Positions 38,254 to 47,342 of a stretch of DNA of 64,000 nucleotides are shown here, one piece after another. This stretch comes from Rhodospirillales bacterium (GTDB taxonomy: Bacteria > Pseudomonadota > Alphaproteobacteria > ATCC43930 > CGMCC-115725): assembly GCA_028288725.1 (NCBI GenBank), contig JAQGIC010000002.1, positions 1 to 64,000 on the forward strand, written 5' to 3'. The number at the start of each line of letters is the position of its first letter. Position 1 is the first letter of the stretch. Below the pieces are notes generated by a model, which had not been told where the DNA came from, searched no databases, and saw only the letters and a list, made by a program, of their open reading frames with translations. The position numbers and the translations under genes were made by a program.

Positions 38254-38390
38254 CGAAGCGGCGGACCTAATTGAGGCGCAGACAAGCGGCCGGAAGCTGT
38301 CTCTTTCCTAGGGAAGAACGGCCGTCCCGTCCATAGGCTCATGGGACAGCGGCGCCTTGCGTTTTCGGCGCGAGCGGCCTGGAACCGCGC

Positions 38391-39740
38391 CTAGCCCAAC
38401 CCGCCGGCGATGATCTTGGCCATGCGGATCGCGGCATGGTCTGTCATCGACGCGATGGTGTCCATCATCTCGCGCACCCAGCCGGCGCGGTCGCGTGGCA
38501 GCGGGCGGGACGGATCGCGGGTCCGGTTCAAAAGATCCAATGTCGCCTCGTCGCGGATGGCAAGCTCGCGGTCCTGGCTGGTCGCCTCGCGCCGGAGCAG
38601 CATGCCGGCGATGCCGTCCAGCAGCATGTCGATGGTCCGGCTGGCGATCAGCATGGTCTCGGCCCGCCGCTCGCCGCGATAAATCTTGCTGCGGGTGACG
38701 CGCTCGATCCGATCGAGCTGGGCCCGGTGCTTGGCGACCGACAGCAGCGGCGGGATCTTGTCGCCCGCCAGCATCCGGTCGTGCTGATCGCGCCAGACGT
38801 CGAGCGTATCGGTGATCAGGGTCGAGATCGCCCGAGCCCGCAGATAGGTCAGCTTGCGCTCGACCCCGACCAGGCCGGCATATTCGCTGGCCTGGCTGTC
38901 GGCGAGCGGCGCCAGCAGCTCCTCGGCCTCGACGAAGGGCAAGGCGCCGACCTGCACCGCGTCCTCGACATCGACGATGCGATAGCAGATGTCGTCGGCC
39001 GCCTCCGTCAGGTGCGCCAGCGGATGGCGGCACCAGATGCCGGGCTGCTGCTCGATCAGGCCGGTCTCATCGGCGACCTCGCGAAACAGATCGAGCTCGC
39101 TGGCGAAGATGCCGTATTTCATCGGATGCGGACGCAGGGCCGGCGGCAGCACGCCGACCCAGGGATATTTCGAGAAGGCGGCCAGGGTGGCACAGGTCAG
39201 CTGCAGCCCGCCGTTCGGCTGCCAGCCTTCGAGCCGGGTCAGCAGGCGAAAGCCGAAGGCATTGCCCTCGAACCGGGTCAGCTCATAGGCCCATTCCGGC
39301 GGCAGTCCGGCCAGGATCTCCGCCGCGATCGGGCTGGTCTTCCACCAGGCGGAGATCGCCTGCTCGCCCTGATGGCTGAAGGGGGTTTGGCCCACGTCGT
39401 GGCTGATCGCGGCGCCCGACACGATATGGCCGACGTCGGCGGCGCTGATGCCCTGGACGAGCCCGCGCTGGATCAGATACTGCCCGGCGATCTGGCCCAG
39501 GCTGCGGCCGACGCGCGAGACTTCGAGCGAATGGGTCAGGCGGTTGCGGACATAGTCGCCCGGCTGGTCGGAATGGAGCGACGGCCCATGGACCTGCATC
39601 TTCGACTGCAGCCGGCGAAACGCGCTGCAGAACACGAAGCGATCGACATCGATCTCGAACGGCGAGCGATGATCGTCGGTCCGGCGGGGCGCGCTCTGCC
39701 CAAGTCGGCGGGTCGACAATAGCTCCGGCCAACGCATCAT
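38391..39740 (-). CDS. dgt: dGTPase-like deoxynucleoside triphosphohydrolase (HD domain)
   Basis: A 449-residue HD-domain phosphohydrolase that removes triphosphate from dNTPs. Motifs are FCSAFRRLQSKMQVHG, RNRLTHSLEVSRVGRS (first metal His at 70) and the HD pair at 114-115 in ISHDVGQTPFSHQGE. Most homologues have HDxGH or HDxGN at the fifth position; here it is Gln118. It lies upstream of argS and divergent from erpA, sharing a 134-base intergenic region. Confidence 0.9.
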   Translation of the reverse strand: MMRWPELLSTRRLGQSAPRRTDDHRSPFEIDVDRFVFCSAFRRLQSKMQVHGPSLHSDQPGDYVRNRLTHSLEVSRVGRSLGQIAGQYLIQRGLVQGISAADVGHIVSGAAISHDVGQTPFSHQGEQAISAWWKTSPIAAEILAGLPPEWAYELTRFEGNAFGFRLLTRLEGWQPNGGLQLTCATLAAFSKYPWVGVLPPALRPHPMKYGIFASELDLFREVADETGLIEQQPGIWCRHPLAHLTEAADDICYRIVDVEDAVQVGALPFVEAEELLAPLADSQASEYAGLVGVERKLTYLRARAISTLITDTLDVWRDQHDRMLAGDKIPPLLSVAKHRAQLDRIERVTRSKIYRGERRAETMLIASRTIDMLLDGIAGMLLRREATSQDRELAIRDEATLDLLNRTRDPSRPLPRDRAGWVREMMDTIASMTDHAAIRMAKIIAGGLG

Positions 39741-39874
39741 ATTCGTCTATCCATCCCCAAATTCACGCCCGAACCTAGACCGAAGCAGCCCTGCGCGTCG
39801 AGCGCTTGGGTTTTCGTCGCGATTGACTACATAATGGCTCCAGACAACCGACGTTTCGGGTGGAGATTTTGACG

Positions 39875-40228
39875 ATGGCCGAAGGTGGCATGGCCGTGAC
39901 CCGGCAGCTTCTGATCAGCGAGAACGCCGCGCGCCGCATCCAAAAGGTCGCGACCGCCGGAGGCGCCGCCGATGCGTTCCTGCGCGTCGGCGTCTCGGGC
40001 GGCGGCTGTTCGGGCTTCCAATATAATTTCGAGCTCACGACCGAGCGGCAGGACGACGACCATGAATTCGTGCGCGACGGCGCCAAGGTCGTGATCGACG
40101 ACACCTCGCTCGATCTCCTGGCCGGCGCGGAGTTGGATTTCGTCGAGGATCTGTCGGGCGCGCAGTTCCAGATGCGCAACCCGAACGCCAGCTCGTCCTG
40201 CGGCTGCGGGATGTCCTTCTCCGTCTGA
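39875..40228 (+). CDS. erpA: Iron-sulfur cluster insertion protein ErpA/IscA family
   Basis: A 117-residue A-type Fe-S carrier. The three cluster-binding Cys are present in GVSGGGCSGFQYNF and in the C-terminal SSCGCGMSFSV. Length and ends match ErpA. The ATG at 39875 follows GGTGGAG by 9 bases; a GTG at 39860 and an ATG at 39890 are alternatives. It is divergent from dgt and 12 bases upstream of the Sel1-repeat gene. Confidence 0.92.
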   Translation: MAEGGMAVTRQLLISENAARRIQKVATAGGAADAFLRVGVSGGGCSGFQYNFELTTERQDDDHEFVRDGAKVVIDDTSLDLLAGAELDFVEDLSGAQFQMRNPNASSSCGCGMSFSV

Positions 40229-40240
40229 TCGGATCCGCCC

Positions 40241-41467
40241 GTGCGCCTCTGGCCGTTGACGGGGATCGTCGCCCTGATGATTGCGGCCACGCCGGCATGG
40301 GCAACCGATCCGAAGGAGCTGACCACCGCGATCAAGGCGCTCGACGCCGGCGACATCCAGGGCGCGCTGCCCGTGGTGCAGCGCTATGCGCTGAACGGCA
40401 ACAACGCCGCGCAGAACGAGTTGGGCTGGGTCTACGAGACCGGCCACGGCGTGCCGGTCGACTACCGCGAAGCGGTCAAATGGTACCGGCTGTCGGCGCT
40501 GCATGGCGGCGCCTCGGACCAGAACAATCTCGGCCGGATGTACGAGTCGGGCCTGGGCGTGCCCAAGAACTATGCCGAGGCCGAGAAATGGTTCGGCCTG
40601 TCGGCGCTGCAGGGCTTCCCGATGGGGCAGTTCGACTTGGCGTATCTGCATGACCGCGGCCTCGGATCCGTGCCGCCGTTCGACCAGACCGTGGCGCTCT
40701 ACAAAAAGGCGGCCGACCAGGGTCTGGCCGTCGCGCAATATCAATATGCGCTCTGCGCCCGGAACGGCCATGTCGCCGGCGGCGCGGCGGTGGCGACGGA
40801 CTATCTCACCCGCGCCGCCGACCAGGGCTATGGCCCGGCGCTCGACACGCTGGGCCGCGACCATGAGCAGGGTCGCGGCACGCCGCAGAACCATCTGCTC
40901 GCGTTCGACTTCTATCGGCGGGGCGCCGAGGCCGGCGACGGCCATGCCATGGCCCATCTGGCGGCGTTGTACGAGGCGGGCCAGGGCATCGCGCGCAACT
41001 ATCCCGAGGCGCTCCGCTGGTATCGCCTCGCCGTCGACCGGAATATCCCCCAGGCCGCCTACCGACTGGGGCTGATCGCCGAATCCGGCTTGGCGACGGG
41101 CGTGCACGACTATGGCGAAGCCTTCGGGTGGATCCGCACGGCCGCCGACGTCGGCAATCTGGCCGAGGCGCAGAATCACCTCGGCCTGATGTATGCCCAG
41201 GGCCGCGGCGTGGCACCCGACGCGACCGAGGCTGCCCGCTGGTTCCGCCGGGCAGCGGCCCAGAACCTGGCGCTCGCCATGGAAAATCTCGCCGTGGCCT
41301 ACAAGACCGGCACCGGCGTGCCGGCCGACCCGGCCGAGGCCCGCCATTGGCGGGATCTGGCGGCGGCCCACGGCTATGTCGCGCCGGCGGCGGCAAGCCC
41401 CGCGGCCCCCGCCCCCCTGTCGCCGGATCTGCTCTCGGCTACGGGGGCGATGCGCGCGCGGCCCTGA
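40241..41467 (+). CDS. Exported Sel1-repeat protein
   Basis: A 408-residue protein with a signal peptide (WPLTGIVALMIAATPAWAT) and about eight Sel1-like repeats, for example AVKWYRLSALHGGASDQNNL and AEKWFGLSALQGFPMGQFDL, forming an alpha-solenoid. Such proteins serve as protein-binding scaffolds in the periplasm. It starts at a GTG and lies just after erpA, suggesting a shared transcript without a clear functional link. The Pro/Ala-rich C-terminus may be disordered. Confidence 0.9.
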   Translation: MRLWPLTGIVALMIAATPAWATDPKELTTAIKALDAGDIQGALPVVQRYALNGNNAAQNELGWVYETGHGVPVDYREAVKWYRLSALHGGASDQNNLGRMYESGLGVPKNYAEAEKWFGLSALQGFPMGQFDLAYLHDRGLGSVPPFDQTVALYKKAADQGLAVAQYQYALCARNGHVAGGAAVATDYLTRAADQGYGPALDTLGRDHEQGRGTPQNHLLAFDFYRRGAEAGDGHAMAHLAALYEAGQGIARNYPEALRWYRLAVDRNIPQAAYRLGLIAESGLATGVHDYGEAFGWIRTAADVGNLAEAQNHLGLMYAQGRGVAPDATEAARWFRRAAAQNLALAMENLAVAYKTGTGVPADPAEARHWRDLAAAHGYVAPAAASPAAPAPLSPDLLSATGAMRARP

Positions 41468-41503
41468 TACCGGCTCCGCCCCCGTTGACCCCCCAGTGTT
41501 TGA

Positions 41504-42109
41504 TCACGCCTCCACGGTGAAATGGGCCTCCGTCGGCAGATGACCGACGCCGTTGATCGGCAGGATGTCCTGCGGGCAGGCGCTGAAGGCGATCACCAGA
41601 TCCATCTCCGCCCTGAGCGTCACGTAGCTGCCCGGCGTCGAGACCGGCGGCTCGAACGACAGAGAGCCGTCCGCATGGACCGGGATGTTCATGAAGAGGT
41701 TGAGCGGGCTCGGCGTTTCCGGCGCGTCGAGGCCGATCTCGTGCATGGCCGCATGGAGATTGTCGGTGCAATTGTCGTGGTAGCCCTCGACGCCCAGGAA
41801 TTTGTAGCGGTAGCGGTCGCAGGCGCTGATGATCGTGTCGTGAATGCCGCCCGAGGTATCGGTCACGAACGTCAGGATCGGCCGCCGCTTGTTGGTCAGC
41901 ATCACGTCGCCCACGACCGGGATGATCTTCAGGATGTGCGGCCGCGTGTGCTCCATCGACATGAATTCCTTCAGATCGTCAGCATTGAAGGCCCAGGTAT
42001 CGACCACTTGATCGCCATGGGTATTGATGACCTTGACGATCTGCCCCCGTTTCACGAGGGCGGCCTTGCCCCTGCGGGCGGGAATGGTGACGGGAACCGG
42101 ATTGGACAT
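41504..42109 (-). CDS. DUF1989 protein (urea carboxylase-associated family)
   Basis: A 201-residue protein of the DUF1989 family: PARRGKAALVKRGQIVKVIN, GDQVVDTWAFNADD, and a late SACPQDILPINGVG. Family members occur beside urea/guanidine carboxylase genes, and a pair of them (CgdA/CgdB) forms carboxyguanidine deiminase; other members are uncharacterised. Only one copy is present here and no carboxylase is in the window. AAAGGAG lies 8 bases before the ATG at 42109. It is last in the transporter-ureohydrolase operon, 29 bases after the second ureohydrolase gene. Confidence 0.82.
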   Translation of the reverse strand: MSNPVPVTIPARRGKAALVKRGQIVKVINTHGDQVVDTWAFNADDLKEFMSMEHTRPHILKIIPVVGDVMLTNKRRPILTFVTDTSGGIHDTIISACDRYRYKFLGVEGYHDNCTDNLHAAMHEIGLDAPETPSPLNLFMNIPVHADGSLSFEPPVSTPGSYVTLRAEMDLVIAFSACPQDILPINGVGHLPTEAHFTVEA

Positions 42110-42138
42110 CGTGACGCTCCTTTGGGTGTCGAGGACGA

Positions 42139-43089
42139 TCAGCGGGCGGCGAGACGCGCCGCCCAGCGCGGCTGCGCACAAATTTCGCCGAGGAAACCGA
42201 TAACGACAAGGGCCCCCAGATAGGCGGTGGCGCCGGTGCCGACATCCAAGGTCGGATTCACCTCGACGAAATCGAAGCCCACGACCTCGTTGCGTTCGGC
42301 GACAGCCTTGAGTGCGTCGCGCAACTCCGGATAGCTCATGCCGTCCGGCTCGCCCGAAACGCAGCCCGGGACCAGCGACATATCCAACGCATCGACGTCG
42401 ATGCTGACATAGACCGGCTCGCCCGCGGGCAGCAATGCCGCGATCCCGGCGGCGCCGAGCCGGCGCACCTCGGCCATCGGCACGACGCGGTTGCCGCCCG
42501 CCTCGATGTCCTCGTGCTGTTTCCTGGCGCTGCGCAGGCTGCGGATGCCGATCTGGGTCAGGCTCAGCGCGGTCGCCATCCCCGCCACATGGCGGAACGC
42601 ATGGCCATTGGTGTAGCGCAGCCCGTCCGCCTCGTCGGCATAGTCCATATGGGCGTCGAAATGCAGGACATGGGCCGGGCGGTCGAGCGCGCGGAAGATC
42701 GGAAAGGTGATGGAATGGTCGCCGCCCAGCACGACCGGCAGGGCGCCGCGCGCCAGGATCTTGCGGACCGTTTCCGTGATATTGGCGAAGGTCTGCTCGA
42801 CGTTGGTCGGCGCGATGTCGACGTCGCCGACATCGGCGATGCGGCGTCCCGCCATCTCCCGGACCAGATAGTCGCGTCGCGTGGCCGGATCGTAGAGGCC
42901 GGCGGAAAACCGTAGCGAATGTTCGCGCAACGCCCGCGGTCCGAGACGGCTGCCGGGCAGAAACGGCGATCCCTCGTCGAATGGAATGCCGAGGACCGCC
43001 ACGTCGGCATCGAGCGTGTCGAGATCGAGGCATATGGGGGACCGAAGAAAGGATGGAATGCCGACATACGGCCGATCGATGCGCTTCAA
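42139..43089 (-). CDS. Ureohydrolase-superfamily enzyme (agmatinase-like), copy 1
   Basis: A 316-residue dinuclear-metal hydrolase that cuts guanidino groups to urea. All metal ligands are present: His125 (LGGDHSITF), Asp145, His147 and Asp149 (FDAHMDYAD), Asp231 and Asp233 (SIDVDALDMSLVPG). The PGTGTP segment usual in agmatinase and guanidinobutyrase reads PGCVSG, so the substrate may differ. The start is a TTG at 43089 with AAGGAG 7 bases before it. It lies 22 bases after the ABC ATPase gene. Confidence 0.88.
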   Translation of the reverse strand: MKRIDRPYVGIPSFLRSPICLDLDTLDADVAVLGIPFDEGSPFLPGSRLGPRALREHSLRFSAGLYDPATRRDYLVREMAGRRIADVGDVDIAPTNVEQTFANITETVRKILARGALPVVLGGDHSITFPIFRALDRPAHVLHFDAHMDYADEADGLRYTNGHAFRHVAGMATALSLTQIGIRSLRSARKQHEDIEAGGNRVVPMAEVRRLGAAGIAALLPAGEPVYVSIDVDALDMSLVPGCVSGEPDGMSYPELRDALKAVAERNEVVGFDFVEVNPTLDVGTGATAYLGALVVIGFLGEICAQPRWAARLAAR

Positions 43090-43111
43090 GTCGAAACTCC
43101 TTTTGGCAGCT

Positions 43112-43896
<785 letters not shown>

Positions 43897-43900
<4 letters not shown>

Positions 43901-44619
43901 GATGCCGGCCGCCTGTCGAACGAGAGAAAGCTGGCAACGAGCGCGCTGCGACCGACGTTCTCGGCCTCTATCCGACCGAGCCGCCGTTCCGACCGGGCGA
44001 AAGCCCAAGCGACGATTGCGGTCATCGCCCAATAGATCAAGGTGACGGCCGCGAAGGATTCGAAGGGCGCGAAGGTATTCCCCTGAATGACGAGGCTCTG
44101 ATAGGTCAGATCCGCCACCGTGATCGAACTGAGCACGGAGGATTCCTTGATCATGGTCAGCGTCATGTTGGTGGATGGCGGCACCAGGGCGCGCAGGATC
44201 TGCGGCGCGATGACATGGCGCATGGCCTGGAGCGGCGACATGCCGACGGCACGGGCCGATTCGAACTGACCGGGCGACAGCGCGACGATGGCCGCCCTGA
44301 CGATCTCGGCATAGTAGGCGCTCGCGAACAGCCCCAGCGCGACCGTGCCGGTGACGTAGGCCGGAAGGCGAACGCCGGCAAACGGCAGCCCGTAATAGAC
44401 CAGGAACACGACGATGATGAACGGGATGCCGCGCAGGATCGCCACATAGACGGACACGACCAGGCGCGGGACCCAGTGCGGGATCAAGGCGACGAGCGCC
44501 AGAACGATGCCGACGGCATAGCCCAGAAAGAAAGCCATCACCGAGATCTTCACGGTGAGCCAGGTTCCCGCCGCCAGCAGCGGCAGGTACGGGATGAGGA
44601 TCGATGGATCGAAGACCAT
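43897..44619 (-). CDS. Polar-amino-acid-type ABC transporter permease (second)
   Basis: A 240-residue permease of the HisM/GlnP type with about five helices. The EAA-like loop that contacts the ATPase is ESARAVGMSPLQAMRHVIAPQ. It also has the early motif AILRGIPFIIVVFLVYYGLP. It follows the first permease gene by 9 bases and overlaps the ATPase gene by 4. Two different permeases indicate a heterodimeric membrane channel. Confidence 0.93.
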
Positions 44620-44628
44620 GCCGGGCGG

Positions 44629-45285
44629 CTACCCTCGGACGGCAAGACGGGATTCGCCCCGCATGCCGACGAGGATCACCACGAGGTTGATGGCGAGGAA
44701 AAGCAGGGCGGCGCCGACCAGCGTTTCGAACGGCCGATAGCTGGCGCTGGAGATCTGCTGCGCGGTGCGCAGGACGTCCACGACGGTGATCATCGACAGG
44801 AGCGCCGTGCCCTTGACCACGATCGTGATCTCGTTGACGAGGACGGGCAGGATGCGCCGGAACAGTTGCGGCAGGAGCACCCGCTGCCAGATGACGCGGC
44901 GGGACAGCGAGAGCGCGCAGGCAGCCTCGACCTGTCCCGGGTCGATCGTTTGAAGGCCGCCGCGCATGGTTTCCGCAATGAAGATCGAACTGTTGAGCGC
45001 GATCGCCGCCACGCCGGCCGTTTCGGGCGAGAGATCCAGGCCGATGGCCGGCAGGACGTAGTAGAATAGGAAGATCTGGATCAGCAGCGGCGTGCCGCGG
45101 ATGAAGCTGATCACCACGGCGACGACCACGTTGACCGGCGCGATCTTCATGACGCGCAGAATGGTGAGCGCCGTCGCGCCGACGATGGCGAGCAGTGCGA
45201 TGACGACGGCGAGCCGCAGATTGACCAGCGCCGCCGCGCATAGCCTCGGCATGGTCGAGAGCAGATAGGCGAACTGGAAGGACAT
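44629..45285 (-). CDS. Polar-amino-acid-type ABC transporter permease (first)
   Basis: A 218-residue permease of the HisQ type. The substrate-channel motif SFIRGTPLLIQIFLFYYVLP and the ATPase-coupling loop EAACALSLSRRVIWQRVLLPQ are clear. The ATG at 45285 has a GGAG site about 7 bases before it. It lies 26 bases downstream of the binding-protein gene. Confidence 0.93.
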   Translation of the reverse strand: MSFQFAYLLSTMPRLCAAALVNLRLAVVIALLAIVGATALTILRVMKIAPVNVVVAVVISFIRGTPLLIQIFLFYYVLPAIGLDLSPETAGVAAIALNSSIFIAETMRGGLQTIDPGQVEAACALSLSRRVIWQRVLLPQLFRRILPVLVNEITIVVKGTALLSMITVVDVLRTAQQISSASYRPFETLVGAALLFLAINLVVILVGMRGESRLAVRG

Positions 45286-45311
45286 GGCGCCGCTCCGGAT
45301 CGTTCCTCCGG

Positions 45312-46169
45312 TCAGACGGCGCCCGGCGGCAGGTAGCCGCTGTCCGGAATGTCCATCTTGAAGCCGAACCATTTTTCCTGAAGCGCGCCCAGGCGTCCGT
45401 CATCCCGCATCTTGCGGATCACGCCGTTCACGAATTCGCGCAGATCCAGATCGTCCGGACGCGTCACCCAGGCCAGATAGGTGTAGGTGCTGCCGGCGGT
45501 CACGGGCGCGAGCAGAGCAAACGTATCGGGCTTTTCCTTGACCAGAACCGCGAGGCTCGGCAGGGACTGGATCACGGCGTCGACCTCGCCGTTGGCCACA
45601 GCGACGAAGGCCTCGGTGAAGGCGGTGAAGAGCTTCAGCTCCTTGAAGCCCGGTCCGCCGGCGGCTTTCAGCTTTGCGTCCAGCGCGCGGGAAATCGGCT
45701 CGGTCGAGGAAGCGAGCTGCGTCGCCACGACCTTGCCGTTCAGATCCTCGATCACCGTCATCTTGTCGCCCTTGCGCATCATGGCGTAGGGCATGCCATT
45801 GGCGATCGGCATGGTGTAGGCGTAGCGCTTGGCGCGCTCCTCGTTGATGCCGACGGTGGTCGCGACGAAGTCGAACTTTCCGGCCAGCACGCCCGGCAGG
45901 ATGCCCTGCCACGGCAAATCGAGCTGATTGAGCTTCACGCCCAGTTCCTTGACCACCTCGGCCAGGATATCGCTGCCATAGCCGACGATCTTGCCGTCCT
46001 TGACGAACTCGAACGGCGGATAGGCGGCTTCCGTGCCGACCGTGACGACGCCGGTGCGCTTGATCTTTTCGAGCGTCGTCTCGGCGAAGGCGGCCCCGGG
46101 GGCGACGAGGCCGGCGACAGCGGCCCCACCGGCCAACAGGCCGAACTGCCGACGGTTCAGATGCGACAT
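45312..46169 (-). CDS. Family 3 periplasmic substrate-binding protein of the ABC importer
   Basis: A 285-residue binding protein. The N-terminus RRQFGLLAGGAAVAGLVAPG resembles a twin-arginine signal. The mature part has GVVTVGTEAAYPPFEF, then TTVGINEERAKRYAY, with Arg112 at the site that binds the carboxylate in HisJ-type proteins. The Asp that binds the ligand alpha-amino group in that family (DAxxxD) is replaced: the sequence is DAVIQS, Ser202. The ligand is therefore likely a carboxylate without a normal alpha-amino group. AGGAG lies 7 bases before the ATG. Confidence 0.9.
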   Translation of the reverse strand: MSHLNRRQFGLLAGGAAVAGLVAPGAAFAETTLEKIKRTGVVTVGTEAAYPPFEFVKDGKIVGYGSDILAEVVKELGVKLNQLDLPWQGILPGVLAGKFDFVATTVGINEERAKRYAYTMPIANGMPYAMMRKGDKMTVIEDLNGKVVATQLASSTEPISRALDAKLKAAGGPGFKELKLFTAFTEAFVAVANGEVDAVIQSLPSLAVLVKEKPDTFALLAPVTAGSTYTYLAWVTRPDDLDLREFVNGVIRKMRDDGRLGALQEKWFGFKMDIPDSGYLPPGAV

Positions 46170-46218
46170 GGCGGAACTCCTGCGTTTGGCCGGTTATGGC
46201 AAGGCTGGAAAAACGGCG

Positions 46219-47205
46219 TCAGTTCGGCGGCGCGTCGAAATAGTTGGCCCGGACGGCGGCGCCGATCAGATTGACGATGAGCCGGCCGGCCACGATGCTG
46301 GTGATGTCGTGCAGGTCGGTCGACGGGGTGATTTCCACGATATCCATCCCGAGCACCCGGCCCTTGCGGACCAAGCCGTGGATCAGCTTGCGGACCTGGT
46401 GAAAGATCAGCCCGCCGGGCGCCGGACCTTCCACCGCTGGCATGACGGAGGGGTCGAGGCCGTCCGCATCGATCGTGATGTAGTAGCGGCCGCCATCCGG
46501 AATCCGGTCGATGATGGCGTCGATGCCGGCATCATGCACCTCGAAGGCCGGGATGATGTTGGCGCCATAGGCCAGGGCCGCTTCGACCTCCTCGCTCCGG
46601 GCGCTGCCCTGCGCGCGGATGCCGATCTGGAAGATCTGGTCGATATGCGCCATTTCCGAGGCGCGCCGGATCGGGCTGGAAAGGCCGTCATGGACGCCGT
46701 TCACATGCTCGCGCCAGTCGATATGGGCGTCGATCTGGATCAGCGTGACCGGCCCCTCGCCGTCGAGTGCGCGAAAGATCGGAATCGGAATACCGTGGTC
46801 GCCGCCGATGGTGATCGGCATGGCGCCGGCCTTCAGCACCTTGCGCACCACGGTCTCGGCGCGCGCGAAATGGCTCCGGTGATCGTGAATGTCGAACGGG
46901 ACGTTGCCGATATCCACGACCTTCAGGGCGCGGTTGTCGTAGATCGGTCCGCCGACGTCGAAATCGTAGCGCTCCAGGCCCCGACACACGCGGTCGGTCG
47001 CCTGCCGCACCGCGTCCGGGGCCTTGGTCTGATCGTTGGAGACCGCGTGCGGCGCATACGCGTTGCCATAGGGCATGCCGATGATGGCGACATGGGCGTC
47101 GAGCGTGTCGAGATCGGTCACCAGCGGCGACCACAGGAATGTCTGATGGCTCGCCGTCGGCGGCACCGTGAGCGGAAGCGGCATGGGAACACGACCCTGT
47201 TTCAT
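46219..47205 (-). CDS. Ureohydrolase-superfamily enzyme (agmatinase-like), copy 2
   Basis: A 328-residue enzyme with a complete dimetal site: His137 (IGGDHGIPI), Asp159, His161 and Asp163 (QIDAHIDWRE), Asp246 and Asp248 (ITIDADGLDPSVMP). The PGTGTP segment typical of agmatinases reads PAVEGP. It shares only part of its sequence with copy 1 at 42139, so the two are probably not redundant. It is the first gene of the operon, 49 bases before the binding-protein gene and divergent from the LysR regulator, which fits an inducible catabolic unit. Confidence 0.88.
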   Translation of the reverse strand: MKQGRVPMPLPLTVPPTASHQTFLWSPLVTDLDTLDAHVAIIGMPYGNAYAPHAVSNDQTKAPDAVRQATDRVCRGLERYDFDVGGPIYDNRALKVVDIGNVPFDIHDHRSHFARAETVVRKVLKAGAMPITIGGDHGIPIPIFRALDGEGPVTLIQIDAHIDWREHVNGVHDGLSSPIRRASEMAHIDQIFQIGIRAQGSARSEEVEAALAYGANIIPAFEVHDAGIDAIIDRIPDGGRYYITIDADGLDPSVMPAVEGPAPGGLIFHQVRKLIHGLVRKGRVLGMDIVEITPSTDLHDITSIVAGRLIVNLIGAAVRANYFDAPPN

Positions 47206-47230
47206 CGCATGATCAAAAGTAGTGCAAAAG

Positions 47231-47258
47231 CATATATTTTGGACTTTGATTTGATCAA
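47231..47258 (-). promoter_or_regulatory. Candidate promoter of the ureohydrolase-transporter operon
   Basis: On the minus strand, TTGATC (47258-47253) and TATATG (47236-47231) are spaced by 16 bases, a plausible sigma-70 -35/-10 pair with a start about 20 bases before the ATG at 47205. The -35 lies in the palindrome TTGATCAA, which could also be a regulator site. The intergenic region is unusually AT-rich for this genome. Assigned by eye. Confidence 0.45.
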
Positions 47259-47305
47259 TTAGAGATCATTACTGAAGTGTAAGCGTGATCGTGAAATGAT
47301 CGCAA

Positions 47306-47335
47306 TTGCATTGCAAGAAACCATGATTGTATATT
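47306..47335 (+). promoter_or_regulatory. Candidate promoter of the LysR gene
   Basis: TTGCAT (47306-47311) and TATATT (47330-47335) are separated by 18 bases. A transcript starting 7-8 bases downstream would begin at or next to the ATG at 47343, so the mRNA may be leaderless; no ribosome site is visible before that ATG. The overlapping GCAATTGC palindrome (47302-47309) is a possible autoregulatory site. Confidence 0.42.
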
Positions 47336-47342
47336 CTGCAAC

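Noticed and set aside
42110-43033. N-terminal extension of the DUF1989 frame to 509 residues
   Set aside because: It overlaps the ureohydrolase gene in another frame. The start at 42109 has AAAGGAG upstream and begins at the domain.
43901-45403. N-terminal extension of the ABC ATPase frame to 763 residues
   Set aside because: It runs through the two permease genes in another frame and has shadow-type composition. The GTG at 43900 gives a normal-length ATPase.
47206-47342. Guanidine riboswitch upstream of the ureohydrolase operon
   Set aside because: I looked because of the inferred substrate, but found no ykkC-type conserved segments or paired stems of that class. Control by the LysR protein is sufficient.
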